Below are positions 26,038-39,324 of a DNA stretch of 64,000 nt, one piece after another. The notes below the pieces were generated by a model. It saw nothing but the letters and a program-made list of their open reading frames with translations. It searched no databases and was not told the DNA's origin. The stretch comes from Coriaria nepalensis. Taxonomy: Eukaryota; Streptophyta; Magnoliopsida; Cucurbitales; Coriariaceae. The stretch covers positions 3,787,001-3,851,000 of the forward strand of contig CP114482.1 of the NCBI GenBank assembly GCA_027186245.1, written 5' to 3'. Made by a program: the position numbers and the translations under genes. The stretch's first letter is position 1. Each line of letters opens with the position of its first letter.

Positions 26038-26044
26038 AAACTCA
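26024..26044 (+). other. Recombination junction m18 tail to m9 (type I array edge)
   Basis: Left of this window the sequence has the m18 tail marker 'cattgtaatg'. Right of it come the m9 markers 'ctcaag' and 'cattaaatgac'. The interval itself is common to both parents, so the crossover lies within it. Compared with type I, m1-m8 (1150 bp) are missing. The shared stretch lies next to the 'gtgctgcac' segment. Confidence 0.85.
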
Positions 26045-27193
26045 AGTTTGAAGTTCAAAAACAGAATTTGTTCGAATCACCATTAAATGACTTATTGGCT
26101 TGGGGCATATCATTGACATGATTTTAAGCTGAAACCAAGGCACACATGTCCCTCAAATGTCATTAGCATGTTGTGCATAAAACTCGTGTATAAAGTACAA
26201 AAGTAGAATTCGTTGTAATCACAATCATAAGATGTATCGGCTTGAGGTGACTCATTCAAACGATTTTAAGGTAAAATAAATGCACACATGTCCAGCAAAG
26301 GACATTAGAATGTTGAGCACAAAACTAGTGTTTGAGGTCTAAAAACAGAATTTGTTCGAATCACCAACATATGACGTATTATTGGCTTGGGGTGACTCAT
26401 TGACATGATTCCAAGGTGAAACCAAGGCACACGTGTCCCCCAAAGGTCATTAGCATGTTGTGCACGAAACTCGTGTATAAAGTGCAAAAGTAGAATTCGC
26501 TCTAATAACAATCATAATATGTTTTGGCTTGAGAGGTTACTCGTTAAAATGATTTTAAGGTAAAACAAATGAACACATGTCCAGCAAACGACATTAGAAT
26601 GTTGTGCACAAAACTCGTGTTTGAAGTCCAAAAACAGAATTTGTTCGAATCACCATCATATGACTTATTGGCTTGGGGTGACTCATTGACAAGATTTTAA
26701 GGTGAAACCAAGGCACACGTTTCCCCCAAAGGTCCTGAGCATGTTGTCCACGAAACTCGTGTATAAAGTGCAAAAGTAGAATTCGCTCTAATCACAATAC
26801 AATCATAATATGTATTGGGTTGAGGTGGCTCATTAAAATGATTTTAAGGTAAAACAAATGCACAAATGTCTAGCAAGCGACATTGTAATGTTGTGCTGCA
26901 CAAAACTCATGTTTGAAGTTCAAAAACAGAATTTGTTCGAATCACCATCATATTACTTATTGGCTTGGGGTAACTCATTGACATGATTTTAAGGTGAAAC
27001 CAAGGCACACACGTCCCTCAAAGGTGTTTAGCATGTTGCGCGTGAAACTCGTGTATAAAGTGCAAAAGTAGAATTCGCTCTAATCACAATTCAATCATAA
27101 TATATGTATTGGCTTGAGTTGGCTCATTAAAATGATTTTAAGGTAAAATAAATGCACACATGTCCAGCAAAGGACATTAGAATGTTGTGCACA
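26038..27193 (+). repeat. Transition block, 8 monomers (1156 bp)
   Basis: Order m9 26038, m10 26180, m11 26322, m12 26467, m13 26611, m14 26753, m17 26903, modified m18 27045. The m12 copy has 'ctaataac' in place of 'ctaatcac' (near 26506), not seen elsewhere. The last dimer has 'acacacgtccc' and a 2-bp insertion giving 'aatatatgtattgg', the same end that closes type II units 3, 4 and 5. The block links the type I and type II arrays. Confidence 0.88.
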
Positions 27194-30130
27194 AAACTCG
27201 TGGTTGAAGTCTAAAAACAGAATTTGTTCGAATAACCATCATATGACGTATTATTGGCTTGGGGTGACTCATTGACATGATTTTAAGGTGAAATCAAGGC
27301 ACACGTGTCCCCCAAAGGTCATTAGCATGTTGTGCACGAAACTCGTGTATAAAGTGCAAAAGTAGAATTCGCTCTAATCACAATCATAATATGTTTTGGC
27401 TTGAGAGGTTACTCGTTAAAATGATTTTAATGTAAAACAAATGCACACATGTCCAGCAAACGACATTAGAATGTTGTGCACAAAACTCGTGTTTGAAGTC
27501 CAAAAACAGAATTTGTTCGAATCACCATCATATGACTTATTGGCTTGGGGTAACTCATTGACAAGATTTTAAGGTGAAACCAAGGCACACGTTTCCCCCA
27601 AAGGTCATGAGCATGTTGTGCACGAAACTCGTGTATAAAGTGCAAAAGTAGAATTCGCTCTATTCACAATTCAGTCATAATATGTATTGGCATGAGGTGG
27701 CTCATTAAAATGATTTTAAGGTAAAACAAATGCACACATGTCCAGCAAGCGACATTATAATGTTGTGCACAAAACTCAAGTTTGAAGTTCAAAAACAGAA
27801 TTTGTTCGAATCACCATCATATGGCTTATTGGCTTGGGGTAACTCATTGACACGATTTTAAGGTTAAACCAAGGCACACATGTCCCTCAAATGTCATTAG
27901 CATGTTGTGCCTGAAACTCGTGTATAAAGTACAAACGTAGAATTCGCTCTAATCACAATCATAAGATGTATTGGCTTGAGGTGACTTATTAAAATGATTT
28001 TAAGGTAAAACAAATGCACAAATGTCTCGCAAGCGACATTATATTGTTGTGCTGCACAAAACTCGAGTTTGAAGTTCAAAAACAGAATTTGTTCGAATCA
28101 CCATTAAATGACTTATTGGCTTGGGGCATATCATTGACATGATTTTAAGCTGAAACCAAGGCACACATGTCCCTCAAATGTCATTAGCATGTTGTGCATA
28201 AAACTCGTGTATAAAGTACAAAAGTAGAATTCGTTGTAATCACAATCATAAGATGTATCGGCTTGAGGTGACTCATTCAAACGATTTTAAGGTAAAATAA
28301 ATGCACACATGTCCAGCAAAGGACATTAGAATGTTGAGCACAAAACTAGTGTTTGAGGTCTAAAAACAGAATTTGTTCGAATCACCAACATATGACGTAT
28401 TATTGGCTTGGGGTGACTCATTGACATGATTCCAAGGTGAAACCAAGGCACACGTGTCCCCCAAAGGTCATTAGCATGTTGTGCACGAAACTCGTGTATA
28501 AAGTGCAAAAGTAGAATTCGCTCTAATCACAATCATAATATGTTTTGGCTTGAGAGGTTACTCGTTAAAATGATTTTAAGGTAAAACAAATGAACACATG
28601 TCCAGCAAACGACATTAGAATGTTGTGCACAAAACTCGTGTTTGAAGTCCAAAAACAGAATTTGTTCGAATCACCATCATATGACTTATTGGCTTGGGGT
28701 GACTCATTGACAAGATTTTAAGGTGAAACCAAGGCACACGTTTCCCCCAAAGGTCCTGAGCATGTTGTCCACGAAACTCGTGTATAAAGTGCAAAAGTAG
28801 AATTCGCTCTAATCACAATACAATCATAATATGTATTGGGTTGAGGTGGCTCATTAAAATGATTTTAAGGTAAAACAAATGCACAAATGTCTAGCAAGCG
28901 ACATTGTAATGTTGTGCTGCACAAAACTCATGTTTGAAGTTCAAAAACAGAATTTGTTCGAATCACCATCATATTACTTATTGGCTTGGGGTAACTCATT
29001 GACATGATTTTAAGGTGAAACCAAGGCACACATGTCCCTCAAAGGTGTTTAGCATGTTGCGCGTGAAACTCGTGTATAAAGTGCAAAAGTAGAATTCGCT
29101 CTAATCACAATTCAATCATAATATGTATTGGCTTGAGTTGGCTCATTAAAATGATTTTAAGGTAAAACAAATGCAGAAATGTCTAGCAAGCGACATTGTA
29201 ATGTTGTGCTGCACAAAACTCATGTTTGAAGTTCAAAAACAGAATTTGTTCGAATCACCATCATATTACTTATTGGCTTGGGGTAACTCATTGACATGAT
29301 TTTAAGGTGAAACCAAGGCACACATGTCCCTCAAAGGTCATTAGCATGTTGTGCATGAAACTAGTGTATAAAGTACAAAAGTAGAATTCTCTCTAATCAC
29401 AATCATAAGATGTATCGGCTTGAGGTGACTCATTAAAATGATTTTAAGGTAAAATAAATGCACACATGTCCAGCAAAGGACAATTGAATGTTGTGCACAA
29501 AACTCTTGTTTGAAGTCTAAAAACAGAATTTGTTCGAATCACCATCATATGACTTATTATTGGCTTGGGGTGATTCATTGACATGATTTTAAGGTGAAAT
29601 CAAGGCACACGTTTCCCCCAAAGGTCATTAGCATGTTGTGCACGAAACTCGTGTATAAAGTGCAAAAGTAGAATTCGCTCTAATCACAATCATAATATGT
29701 TTTGGCTTGAGAGGTTACTCGTTAAAATGATTTTAATGTAAAACAAATGCACACATGTCCAGCAAACGACATTAGAATGTTGTGCACAAAACTCGTGTTT
29801 GAAGTCCAAAAACAGAATTTGTTCGAATCACCATCATATGACTTATTGGCTTGGGGTAACTCATTGACAAGATTTTAAGGTGAAACCAAGGCACACGTTT
29901 CCCCCAAAGGTCATGAGCATGTTGTGCACGAAACTCGTGTATAAAGTGCAAAAGTAGAATTCGCTCTATTCACAATTCAGTCATAATATGTATTGGCATG
30001 AGGTGGCTCATTAAAATGATTTTAAGGTAAAACAAATGCACACATGTCCAGCAAGCGACATTATAATGTTGTGCACAAAACTCAAGTTTGAAGTTCAAAA
30101 ACAGAATTTGTTCGAATCACCATCATATGG

Positions 30131-30158
30131 CTTATTGGCTTGGGGTAACTCATTGACA
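30131..30158 (+). other. Within-monomer crossover, m7 head to m5 tail
   Basis: The A monomer at 30078 has the m7 marker 'atatggc' up to 30130 and the m5 form 'gacaag' from 30159, so the breakpoint lies between. The same hybrid recurs in every later full type II unit, so the event predates their amplification. Confidence 0.8.
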
Positions 30159-30306
30159 AGATTTTAAGGTGAAACCAAGGCACACGTTTCCCCCAAAGGT
30201 CATGAGCATGTTGTGCACGAAACTCGTGTATAAAGTGCAAAAGTAGAATTCGCTCTATTCACAATTCAGTCATAATATGTATTGGCATGAGGTGGCTCAT
30301 TAAAAT

Positions 30307-30321
30307 GATTTTAAGGTAAAA
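30307..30321 (+). other. Within-monomer crossover, m6 head to m10 tail
   Basis: The B monomer at 30220 carries m6 markers ('ggcatgagg', 'cattaaaatg') up to 30306 and then the m10-type 'aaaataaatg' from 30322, leading into m11. It also recurs in later type II units. Confidence 0.78.
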
Positions 30322-31236
30322 TAAATGCACACATGTCCAGCAAAGGACATTAGAATGTTGAGCACAAAACTAGTGTTTGAGGTCTAAAAACAGAATTTGT
30401 TCGAATCACCAACATATGACGTATTATTGGCTTGGGGTGACTCATTGACATGATTCCAAGGTGAAACCAAGGCACACGTGTCCCCCAAAGGTCATTAGCA
30501 TGTTGTGCACGAAACTCGTGTATAAAGTGCAAAAGTAGAATTCGCTCTAATCACAATCATAATATGTTTTGGCTTGAGAGGTTACTCGTTAAAATGATTT
30601 TAAGGTAAAACAAATGAACACATGTCCAGCAAACGACATTAGAATGTTGTGCACAAAACTCGTGTTTGAAGTCCAAAAACAGAATTTGTTCGAATGACCA
30701 TCATATGACTTATTGGCTTGGGGTGACTCACTGACAAGATTTTTAGGTGAAACCAAGGCACACGTTTCCCCCAAAGGTCCTGAGCATGTTGTCCACGAAA
30801 CTCGTGTATAAAGTGCAAAAGTAGAATTCGCTCTAATCACAATACAATCATAATATGTATTGGGTTGAGGTGGCTCATTAAAATGATTTTAAGGTAAAAC
30901 AAATGCACAAATGTCTAGCAAGCGACATTGTAATGTTGTGCTGCACAAAACTCATGTTTGAAGTTCAAAAACAGAATTTGTTCGAATCACCATCATATTA
31001 CTTATTGGCTTGGGGTAACTCATTGACATGATTTTAAGGTGAAACCAAGGCACACATGTCCCTCAAAGGTCATTAGCATGTTGCGCGTGAAACTCGTGTA
31101 TAAAGTGCAAAAGTAGAATTCGCTCTAATCACAATTCAATCATAATATGTATTGGCTTGAGTTGGCTCATTAAAATGATTTTAAGGTAAAATAAATGCAC
31201 ACATGTCCAGCAAAGGACATTAGAATGTTGTGCACA

Positions 31237-34200
31237 AAACTCGTGGTTGAAGTCTAAAAACAGAATTTGTTCGAATAACCATCATATGACGTATTATTGG
31301 CTTGGGGTGACTCATTGACATGATTTTAAGGTGAAATCAAGGCACACGTGTCCCCCAAAGGTCATTAGCATGTTGTGCACGAAACTCGTGTATAAAGTGC
31401 AAAAGTAGAATTCGCTCTAATCACAATCATAATATGTTTTGGCTTGAGAGGTTACTCGTTAAAATGATTTTAATGTAAAACAAATGCACACATGTCCAGC
31501 AAACGACATTAGAATGTTGTGCACAAAACTCGTGTTTGAAGTCCAAAAACAGAATTTGTTCGAATCACCATCATATGACTTATTGGCTTGGGGTAACTCA
31601 TTGACAAGATTTTAAGGTGAAACCAAGGCACACGTTTCCCCCAAAGGTCATGAGCATGTTGTGCACGAAACTCGTGTATAAAGTGCAAAAGTAGAATTCG
31701 CTCTATTCACAATTCAGTCATAATATGTATTGGCATGAGGTGGCTCATTAAAATGATTTTAAGGTAAAACAAATGCACACATGTCCAGCAAGCGACATTA
31801 TAATGTTGTGCACAAAACTCAAGTTTGAAGTTCAAAAACAGAATTTGTTCGAATCACCATCATATGGCTTATTGGCTTGGGGTAACTCATTGACACGATT
31901 TTAAGGTTAAACCAAGGCACACATGTCCCTCAAATGTCATTAGCATGTTGTGCCTGAAACTCGTGTATAAAGTACAAACGTAGAATTCGCTCTAATCACA
32001 ATCATAAGATGTATTGGCTTGAGGTGACTTATTAAAATGATTTTAAGGTAAAACAAATGCACAAATGTCTCGCAAGCGACATTATATTGTTGTGCTGCAC
32101 AAAACTCGAGTTTGAAGTTCAAAAACAGAATTTGTTCGAATCACCATTAAATGACTTATTGGCTTGGGGCATATCATTGACATGATTTTAAGCTGAAACC
32201 AAGGCACACATGTCCCTCAAATGTCATTAGCATGTTGTGCATAAAACTCGTGTATAAAGTACAAAAGTAGAATTCGTTGTAATCACAATCATAAGATGTA
32301 TCGGCTTGAGGTGACTCATTCAAACGATTTTAAGGTAAAATAAATGCACACATGTCCAGCAAAGGACATTAGAATGTTGAGCACAAAACTAGTGTTTGAG
32401 GTCTAAAAACAGAATTTGTTCGAATCACCAACATATGACGTATTATTGGCTTGGGGTGACTCATTGACATGATTCCAAGGTGAAACCAAGGCACACGTGT
32501 CCCCCAAAGGTCATTAGCATGTTGTGCACGAAACTCGTGTATAAAGTGCAAAAGTAGAATTCGCTCTAATCACAATCATAATATGTTTTGGCTTGAGAGG
32601 TTACTCGTTAAAATGATTTTAAGGTAAACCAAATGAACACATGTCCAGCAAACGACATTAGAATGTTGTGCACAAAACTCGTGTTTGAAGTCCAAAAACA
32701 GAATTTGTTCGAATCACCATCATATGACTTATTGGCTTGGGGTGACTCATTGACAAGATTTTAAGGTGAAACCAAGGCACACGTTTCCCCCAAAGGTCCT
32801 GAGCATGTTGTCCACGAAACTCGTGTATAAAGTGCAAAAGTAGAATTCGCTCTAATCACAATACAATCATAATATGTATTGGGTTGAGGTGGCTCATTAA
32901 AATGATTTTAAGGTAAAACAAATGCACAAATGTCTAGCAAGCGACATTGTAATGTTGTGCTGCACAAAACTCATGTTTGAAGTTCAAAAACAGAATTTGT
33001 TCGAATCACCATCATATTACTTATTGGCTTGGGGTAACTCATTGACATGATTTTAAGGTGAAACCAAGGCACACATGTCCCTCAAAGGTGTTTAGCATGT
33101 TGCGCGTGAAACTCGTGTATAAAGTGCAAAAGTAGAATTCGCTCTAATCACAATTCAATCATAATATGTATTGGCTTGAGTTGGCTCATTAAAATGATTT
33201 TAAGGTAAAACAAATGCAGAAATGTCTAGCAAGCGACATTGTAATGTTGTGCTGCACAAAACTCATGTTTGAAGTTCAAAAACAGAATTTGTTCGAATCA
33301 CCATCATATTACTTATTGGCTTGGGGTAACTCATTGACATGATTTTAAGGTGAAACCAAGGCACACATGTCCCTCAAAGGTCATTAGCATGTTGTGCATG
33401 AAACTAGTGTATAAAGTACAAAAGTAGAATTCTCTCTAATCACAATCATAAGATGTATCGGCTTGAGGTGACTCATTAAAATGATTTTAAGGTAAAATAA
33501 ATGCACACATGTCCAGCAAAGGACAATTGAATGTTGTGCACAAAACTCTTGTTTGAAGTCTAAAAACAGAATTTGTTCGAATCACCATCATATGACTTAT
33601 TATTGGCTTGGGGTGATTCATTGACATGATTTTAAGGTGAAATCAAGGCACACGTTTCCCCCAAAGGTCATTAGCATGTTGTGCACGAAACTCGTGTATA
33701 AAGTGCAAAAGTAGAATTCGCTCTAATCACAATCATAATATGTTTTGGCTTGAGAGGTTACTCGTTAAAATGATTTTAATGTAAAACAAATGCACACATG
33801 TCCAGCAAACGACATTAGAATGTTGTGCACAAAACTCGTGTTTGAAGTCCAAAAACAGAATTTGTTCGAATCACCATCATATGACTTATTGGCTTGGGGT
33901 AACTCATTGACAAGATTTTAAGGTGAAACCAAGGCACACGTTTCCCCCAAAGGTCATGAGCATGTTGTGCACGAAACTCGTGTATAAAGTGCAAAAGTAG
34001 AATTCGCTCTATTCACAATTCAGTCATAATATGTATTGGCATGAGGTGGCTCATTAAAATGATTTTAAGGTAAAACAAATGCACACATGTCCAGCAAGCG
34101 ACATTATAATGTTGTGCACAAAACTCAAGTTTGAAGTTCAAAAACAGAATTTGTTCGAATCACCATCATATGGCTTATTGGCTTGGGGTAACTCATTGAC

Positions 34201-35279
34201 AAGATTTTAAGGTGAAACCAAGGCACACGTTTCCCCCAAAGGTCATGAGCATGTTGTGCACGAAACTCGTGTATAAAGTGCAAAAGTAGAATTCGCTCTA
34301 TTCACAATTCAGTCATAATATGTATTGGCATGAGGTGGCTCATTAAAATGATTTTAAGGTAAAATAAATGCACACATGTCCAGCAAAGGACATTAGAATG
34401 TTGAGCACAAAACTAGTGTTTGAGGTCTAAAAACAGAATTTGTTCGAATCACCAACATATGACGTATTATTGGCTTGGGGTGACTCATTGACATGATTCC
34501 AAGGTGAAACCAAGGCACACGTGTCCCCCAAAGGTCATTAGCATGTTGTGCACGAAACTCGTGTATAAAGTGCAAAAGTAGAATTCGCTCTAATCACAAT
34601 CATAATATGTTTTGGCTTGAGAGGTTACTCGTTAAAATGATTTTAAGGTAAAACAAATGAACACATGTCCAGCAAACGACATTAGAATGTTGTGCACAAA
34701 ACTCGTGTTTGAAGTCCAAAAACAGAATTTGTTCGAATGACCATCATATGACTTATTGGCTTGGGGTGACTCACTGACAAGATTTTTAGGTGAAACCAAG
34801 GCACACGTTTCCCCCAAAGGTCCTGAGCATGTTGTCCACGAAACTCGTGTATAAAGTGCAAAAGTAGAATTCGCTCTAATCACAATACAATCATAATATG
34901 TATTGGGTTGAGGTGGCTCATTAAAATGATTTTAAGGTAAAACAAATGCACAAATGTCTAGCAAGCGACATTGTAATGTTGTGCTGCACAAAACTCATGT
35001 TTGAAGTTCAAAAACAGAATTTGTTCGAATCACCATCATATTACTTATTGGCTTGGGGTAACTCATTGACATGATTTTAAGGTGAAACCAAGGCACACAT
35101 GTCCCTCAAAGGTCATTAGCATGTTGCGCGTGAAACTCGTGTATAAAGTGCAAAAGTAGAATTCGCTCTAATCACAATTCAATCATAATATGTATTGGCT
35201 TGAGTTGGCTCATTAAAATGATTTTAAGGTAAAATAAATGCACACATGTCCAGCAAAGGACATTAGAATGTTGTGCACA
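31237..35279 (+). repeat. Type II HOR unit 2 (28 monomers, 4043 bp)
   Basis: Same order as type II unit 1, with the same 'gatttttagg' variant and the same m15/m16-like closing dimer. It gains 'gtaaaccaaatgaac' in the first m12 tail (near 32625), which units 3-5 share. Confidence 0.92.
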
Positions 35280-38200
35280 AAACTCGTGGTTGAAGTCTAA
35301 AAACAGAATTTGTTCGAATAACCATCATATGACGTATTATTGGCTTGGGGTGACTCATTGACATGATTTTAAGGTGAAATCAAGGCACACGTGTCCCCCA
35401 AAGGTCATTAGCATGTTGTGCACGAAACTCGTGTATAAAGTGCAAAAGTAGAATTCGCTCTAATCACAATCATAATATGTTTTGGCTTGAGAGGTTACTC
35501 GTTAAAATGATTTTAATGTAAAACAAATGCACACATGTCCAGCAAACGACATTAGAATGTTGTGCACAAAACTCGTGTTTGAAGTCCAAAAACAGAATTT
35601 GTTCGAATCACCATCATATGACTTATTGGCTTGGGGTAACTCATTGACAAGATTTTAAGGTGAAACCAAGGCACACGTTTCCCCCAAAGGTCATGAGCAT
35701 GTTGTGCACGAAACTCGTGTATAAAGTGCAAAAGTAGAATTCGCTCTATTCACAATTCAGTCATAATATGTATTGGCATGAGGTGGCTCATTAAAATGAT
35801 TTTAAGGTAAAACAAATGCACACATGTCCAGCAAGCGACATTATAATGTTGTGCACAAAACTCAAGTTTGAAGTTCAAAAACAGAATTTGTTCGAATCAC
35901 CATCATATGGCTTATTGGCTTGGGGTAACTCATTGACACGATTTTAAGGTTAAACCAAGGCACACATGTCCCTCAAATGTCATTAGCATGTTGTGCCTGA
36001 AACTCGTGTATAAAGTACAAACGTAGAATTCGCTCTAATCACAATCATAAGATGTATTGGCTTGAGGTGACTTATTAAAATGATTTTAAGGTAAAACAAA
36101 TGCACAAATGTCTCGCAAGCGACATTATATTGTTGTGCTGCACAAAACTCGAGTTTGAAGTTCAAAAACAGAATTTGTTCGAATCACCATTAAATGACTT
36201 ATTGGCTTGGGGCATATCATTGACATGATTTTAAGCTGAAACCAAGGCACACATGTCCCTCAAATGTCATTAGCATGTTGTGCATAAAACTCGTGTATAA
36301 AGTACAAAAGTAGAATTCGTTGTAATCACAATCATAAGATGTATCGGCTTGAGGTGACTCATTCAAACGATTTTAAGGTAAAATAAATGCACACATGTCC
36401 AGCAAAGGACATTAGAATGTTGAGCACAAAACTAGTGTTTGAGGTCTAAAAACAGAATTTGTTCGAATCACCAACATATGACGTATTATTGGCTTGGGGT
36501 GACTCATTGACATGATTCCAAGGTGAAACCAAGGCACACGTGTCCCCCAAAGGTCATTAGCATGTTGTGCACGAAACTCGTGTATAAAGTGCAAAAGTAG
36601 AATTCGCTCTAATCACAATCATAATATGTTTTGGCTTGAGAGGTTACTCGTTAAAATGATTTTAAGGTAAACCAAATGAACACATGTCCAGCAAACGACA
36701 TTAGAATGTTGTGCACAAAACTCGTGTTTGAAGTCCAAAAACAGAATTTGTTCGAATCACCATCATATGACTTATTGGCTTGGGGTGACTCATTGACAAG
36801 ATTTTAAGGTGAAACCAAGGCACACGTTTCCCCCAAAGGTCCTGAGCATGTTGTCCACGAAACTCGTGTATAAAGTGCAAAAGTAGAATTCGCTCTAATC
36901 ACAATACAATCATAATATGTATTGGGTTGAGGTGGCTCATTAAAATGATTTTAAGGTAAAACAAATGCACAAATGTCTAGCAAGCGACATTGTAATGTTG
37001 TGCTGCACAAAACTCATGTTTGAAGTTCAAAAACAGAATTTGTTCGAATCACCATCATATTACTTATTGGCTTGGGGTAACTCATTGACATGATTTTAAG
37101 GTGAAACCAAGGCACACATGTCCCTCAAAGGTGTTTAGCATGTTGCGCGTGAAACTCGTGTATAAAGTGCAAAAGTAGAATTCGCTCTAATCACAATTCA
37201 ATCATAATATGTATTGGCTTGAGTTGGCTCATTAAAATGATTTTAAGGTAAAACAAATGCAGAAATGTCTAGCAAGCGACATTGTAATGTTGTGCTGCAC
37301 AAAACTCATGTTTGAAGTTCAAAAACAGAATTTGTTCGAATCACCATCATATTACTTATTGGCTTGGGGTAACTCATTGACATGATTTTAAGGTGAAACC
37401 AAGGCACACATGTCCCTCAAAGGTCATTAGCATGTTGTGCATGAAACTAGTGTATAAAGTACAAAAGTAGAATTCTCTCTAATCACAATCATAAGATGTA
37501 TCGGCTTGAGGTGACTCATTAAAATGATTTTAAGGTAAAATAAATGCACACATGTCCAGCAAAGGACAATTGAATGTTGTGCACAAAACTCTTGTTTGAA
37601 GTCTAAAAACAGAATTTGTTCGAATCACCATCATATGACTTATTATTGGCTTGGGGTGATTCATTGACATGATTTTAAGGTGAAATCAAGGCACACGTTT
37701 CCCCCAAAGGTCATTAGCATGTTGTGCACGAAACTCGTGTATAAAGTGCAAAAGTAGAATTCGCTCTAATCACAATCATAATATGTTTTGGCTTGAGAGG
37801 TTACTCGTTAAAATGATTTTAATGTAAAACAAATGCACACATGTCCAGCAAACGACATTAGAATGTTGTGCACAAAACTCGTGTTTGAAGTCCAAAAACA
37901 GAATTTGTTCGAATCACCATCATATGACTTATTGGCTTGGGGTAACTCATTGACAAGATTTTAAGGTGAAACCAAGGCACACGTTTCCCCCAAAGGTCAT
38001 GAGCATGTTGTGCACGAAACTCGTGTATAAAGTGCAAAAGTAGAATTCGCTCTATTCACAATTCAGTCATAATATGTATTGGCATGAGGTGGCTCATTAA
38101 AATGATTTTAAGGTAAAACAAATGCACACATGTCCAGCAAGCGACATTATAATGTTGTGCACAAAACTCAAGTTTGAAGTTCAAAAACAGAATTTGTTCG

Positions 38201-39324
38201 AATCACCATCATATGGCTTATTGGCTTGGGGTAACTCATTGACAAGATTTTAAGGTGAAACCAAGGCACACGTTTCCCCCAAAGGTCATGAGCATGTTGT
38301 GCACGAAACTCGTGTATAAAGTGCAAAAGTAGAATTCGCTCTATTCACAATTCAGTCATAATATGTATTGGCATGAGGTGGCTCATTAAAATGATTTTAA
38401 GGTAAAATAAATGCACACATGTCCAGCAAAGGACATTAGAATGTTGAGCACAAAACTAGTGTTTGAGGTCTAAAAACAGAATTTGTTCGAATCACCAACA
38501 TATGACGTATTATTGGCTTGGGGTGACTCATTGACATGATTCCAAGGTGAAACCAAGGCACACGTGTCCCCCAAAGGTCATTAGCATGTTGTGCACGAAA
38601 CTCGTGTATAAAGTGCAAAAGTAGAATTCGCTCTAATCACAATCATAATATGTTTTGGCTTGAGAGGTTACTCGTTAAAATGATTTTAAGGTAAAACAAA
38701 TGAACACATGTCCAGCAAACGACATTAGAATGTTGTGCACAAAACTCGTGTTTGAAGTCCAAAAACAGAATTTGTTCGAATGACCATCATATGACTTATT
38801 GGCTTGGGGTGACTCACTGACAAGATTTTAAGGTGAAACCAAGGCACACGTTTCCCCCAAAGGTCCTGAGCATGTTGTCCACGAAACTCGTGTATAAAGT
38901 GCAAAAGTAGAATTCGCTCTAATCACAATACAATCATAATATGTATTGGGTTGAGGTGGCTCATTAAAATGATTTTAAGGTAAAACAAATGCACAAATGT
39001 CTAGCAAGCGACATTGTAATGTTGTGCTGCACAAAACTCATGTTTGAAGTTCAAAAACAGAATTTGTTCGAATCACCATCATATTACTTATTGGCTTGGG
39101 GTAACTCATTGACATGATTTTAAGGTGAAACCAAGGCACACACGTCCCTCAAAGGTGTTTAGCATGTTGCGCGTGAAACTCGTGTATAAAGTGCAAAAGT
39201 AGAATTCGCTCTAATCACAATTCAATCATAATATATGTATTGGCTTGAGTTGGCTCATTAAAATGATTTTAAGGTAAAATAAATGCACACATGTCCAGCA
39301 AAGGACATTAGAATGTTGTGCACA
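35280..39324 (+). repeat. Type II HOR unit 3 (28 monomers, 4045 bp)
   Basis: Same order, but the last dimer is the m17/modified m18 form with 'acacacgtccc', 'ggtgttt' and the 2-bp 'at' insertion. The second m13 keeps 'actcactgac' but reads 'gattttaagg'. Confidence 0.92.

Larger units (their letters stand above)
27194..31236 (+). repeat. Type II HOR unit 1 (28 monomers, 4043 bp)
   Basis: Starts at a type II-specific A monomer m3* ('actcgtggttgaag', 'cgaataacc'). Order: m3* 27194, m4* 27339, m5 27483, m6 27625, m7 27772, m8 27914, m9 28059, m10 28201, m11 28343, m12 28488, m13 28632, m14 28774, m17 28924, m18 29066, m1 29216, m2 29358, m3 29500, m4 29645, m5 29789, m6 29931, m7/m5 hybrid 30078, m6/m10 hybrid 30220, m11 30367, m12 30512, m13 30656, m14 30798, m15 30948, m16-like 31090. 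m9 reads 'actcgagtttg', where type I has 'actcaag'. The second m13 has 'gaatgacc', 'actcactgac' and 'gatttttagg'. The unit is built from type I monomers by deletion, duplication and within-monomer crossover. Confidence 0.92.

Noticed and set aside
30589..30840. Minus-strand 83-codon frame, repeated at 34632-34883
   Set aside because: It exists only because of variants in the m13 copy of type II units 1 and 2 ('gaatgacc', 'gatttttagg') and is lost in units 3-5. It is not a gene.
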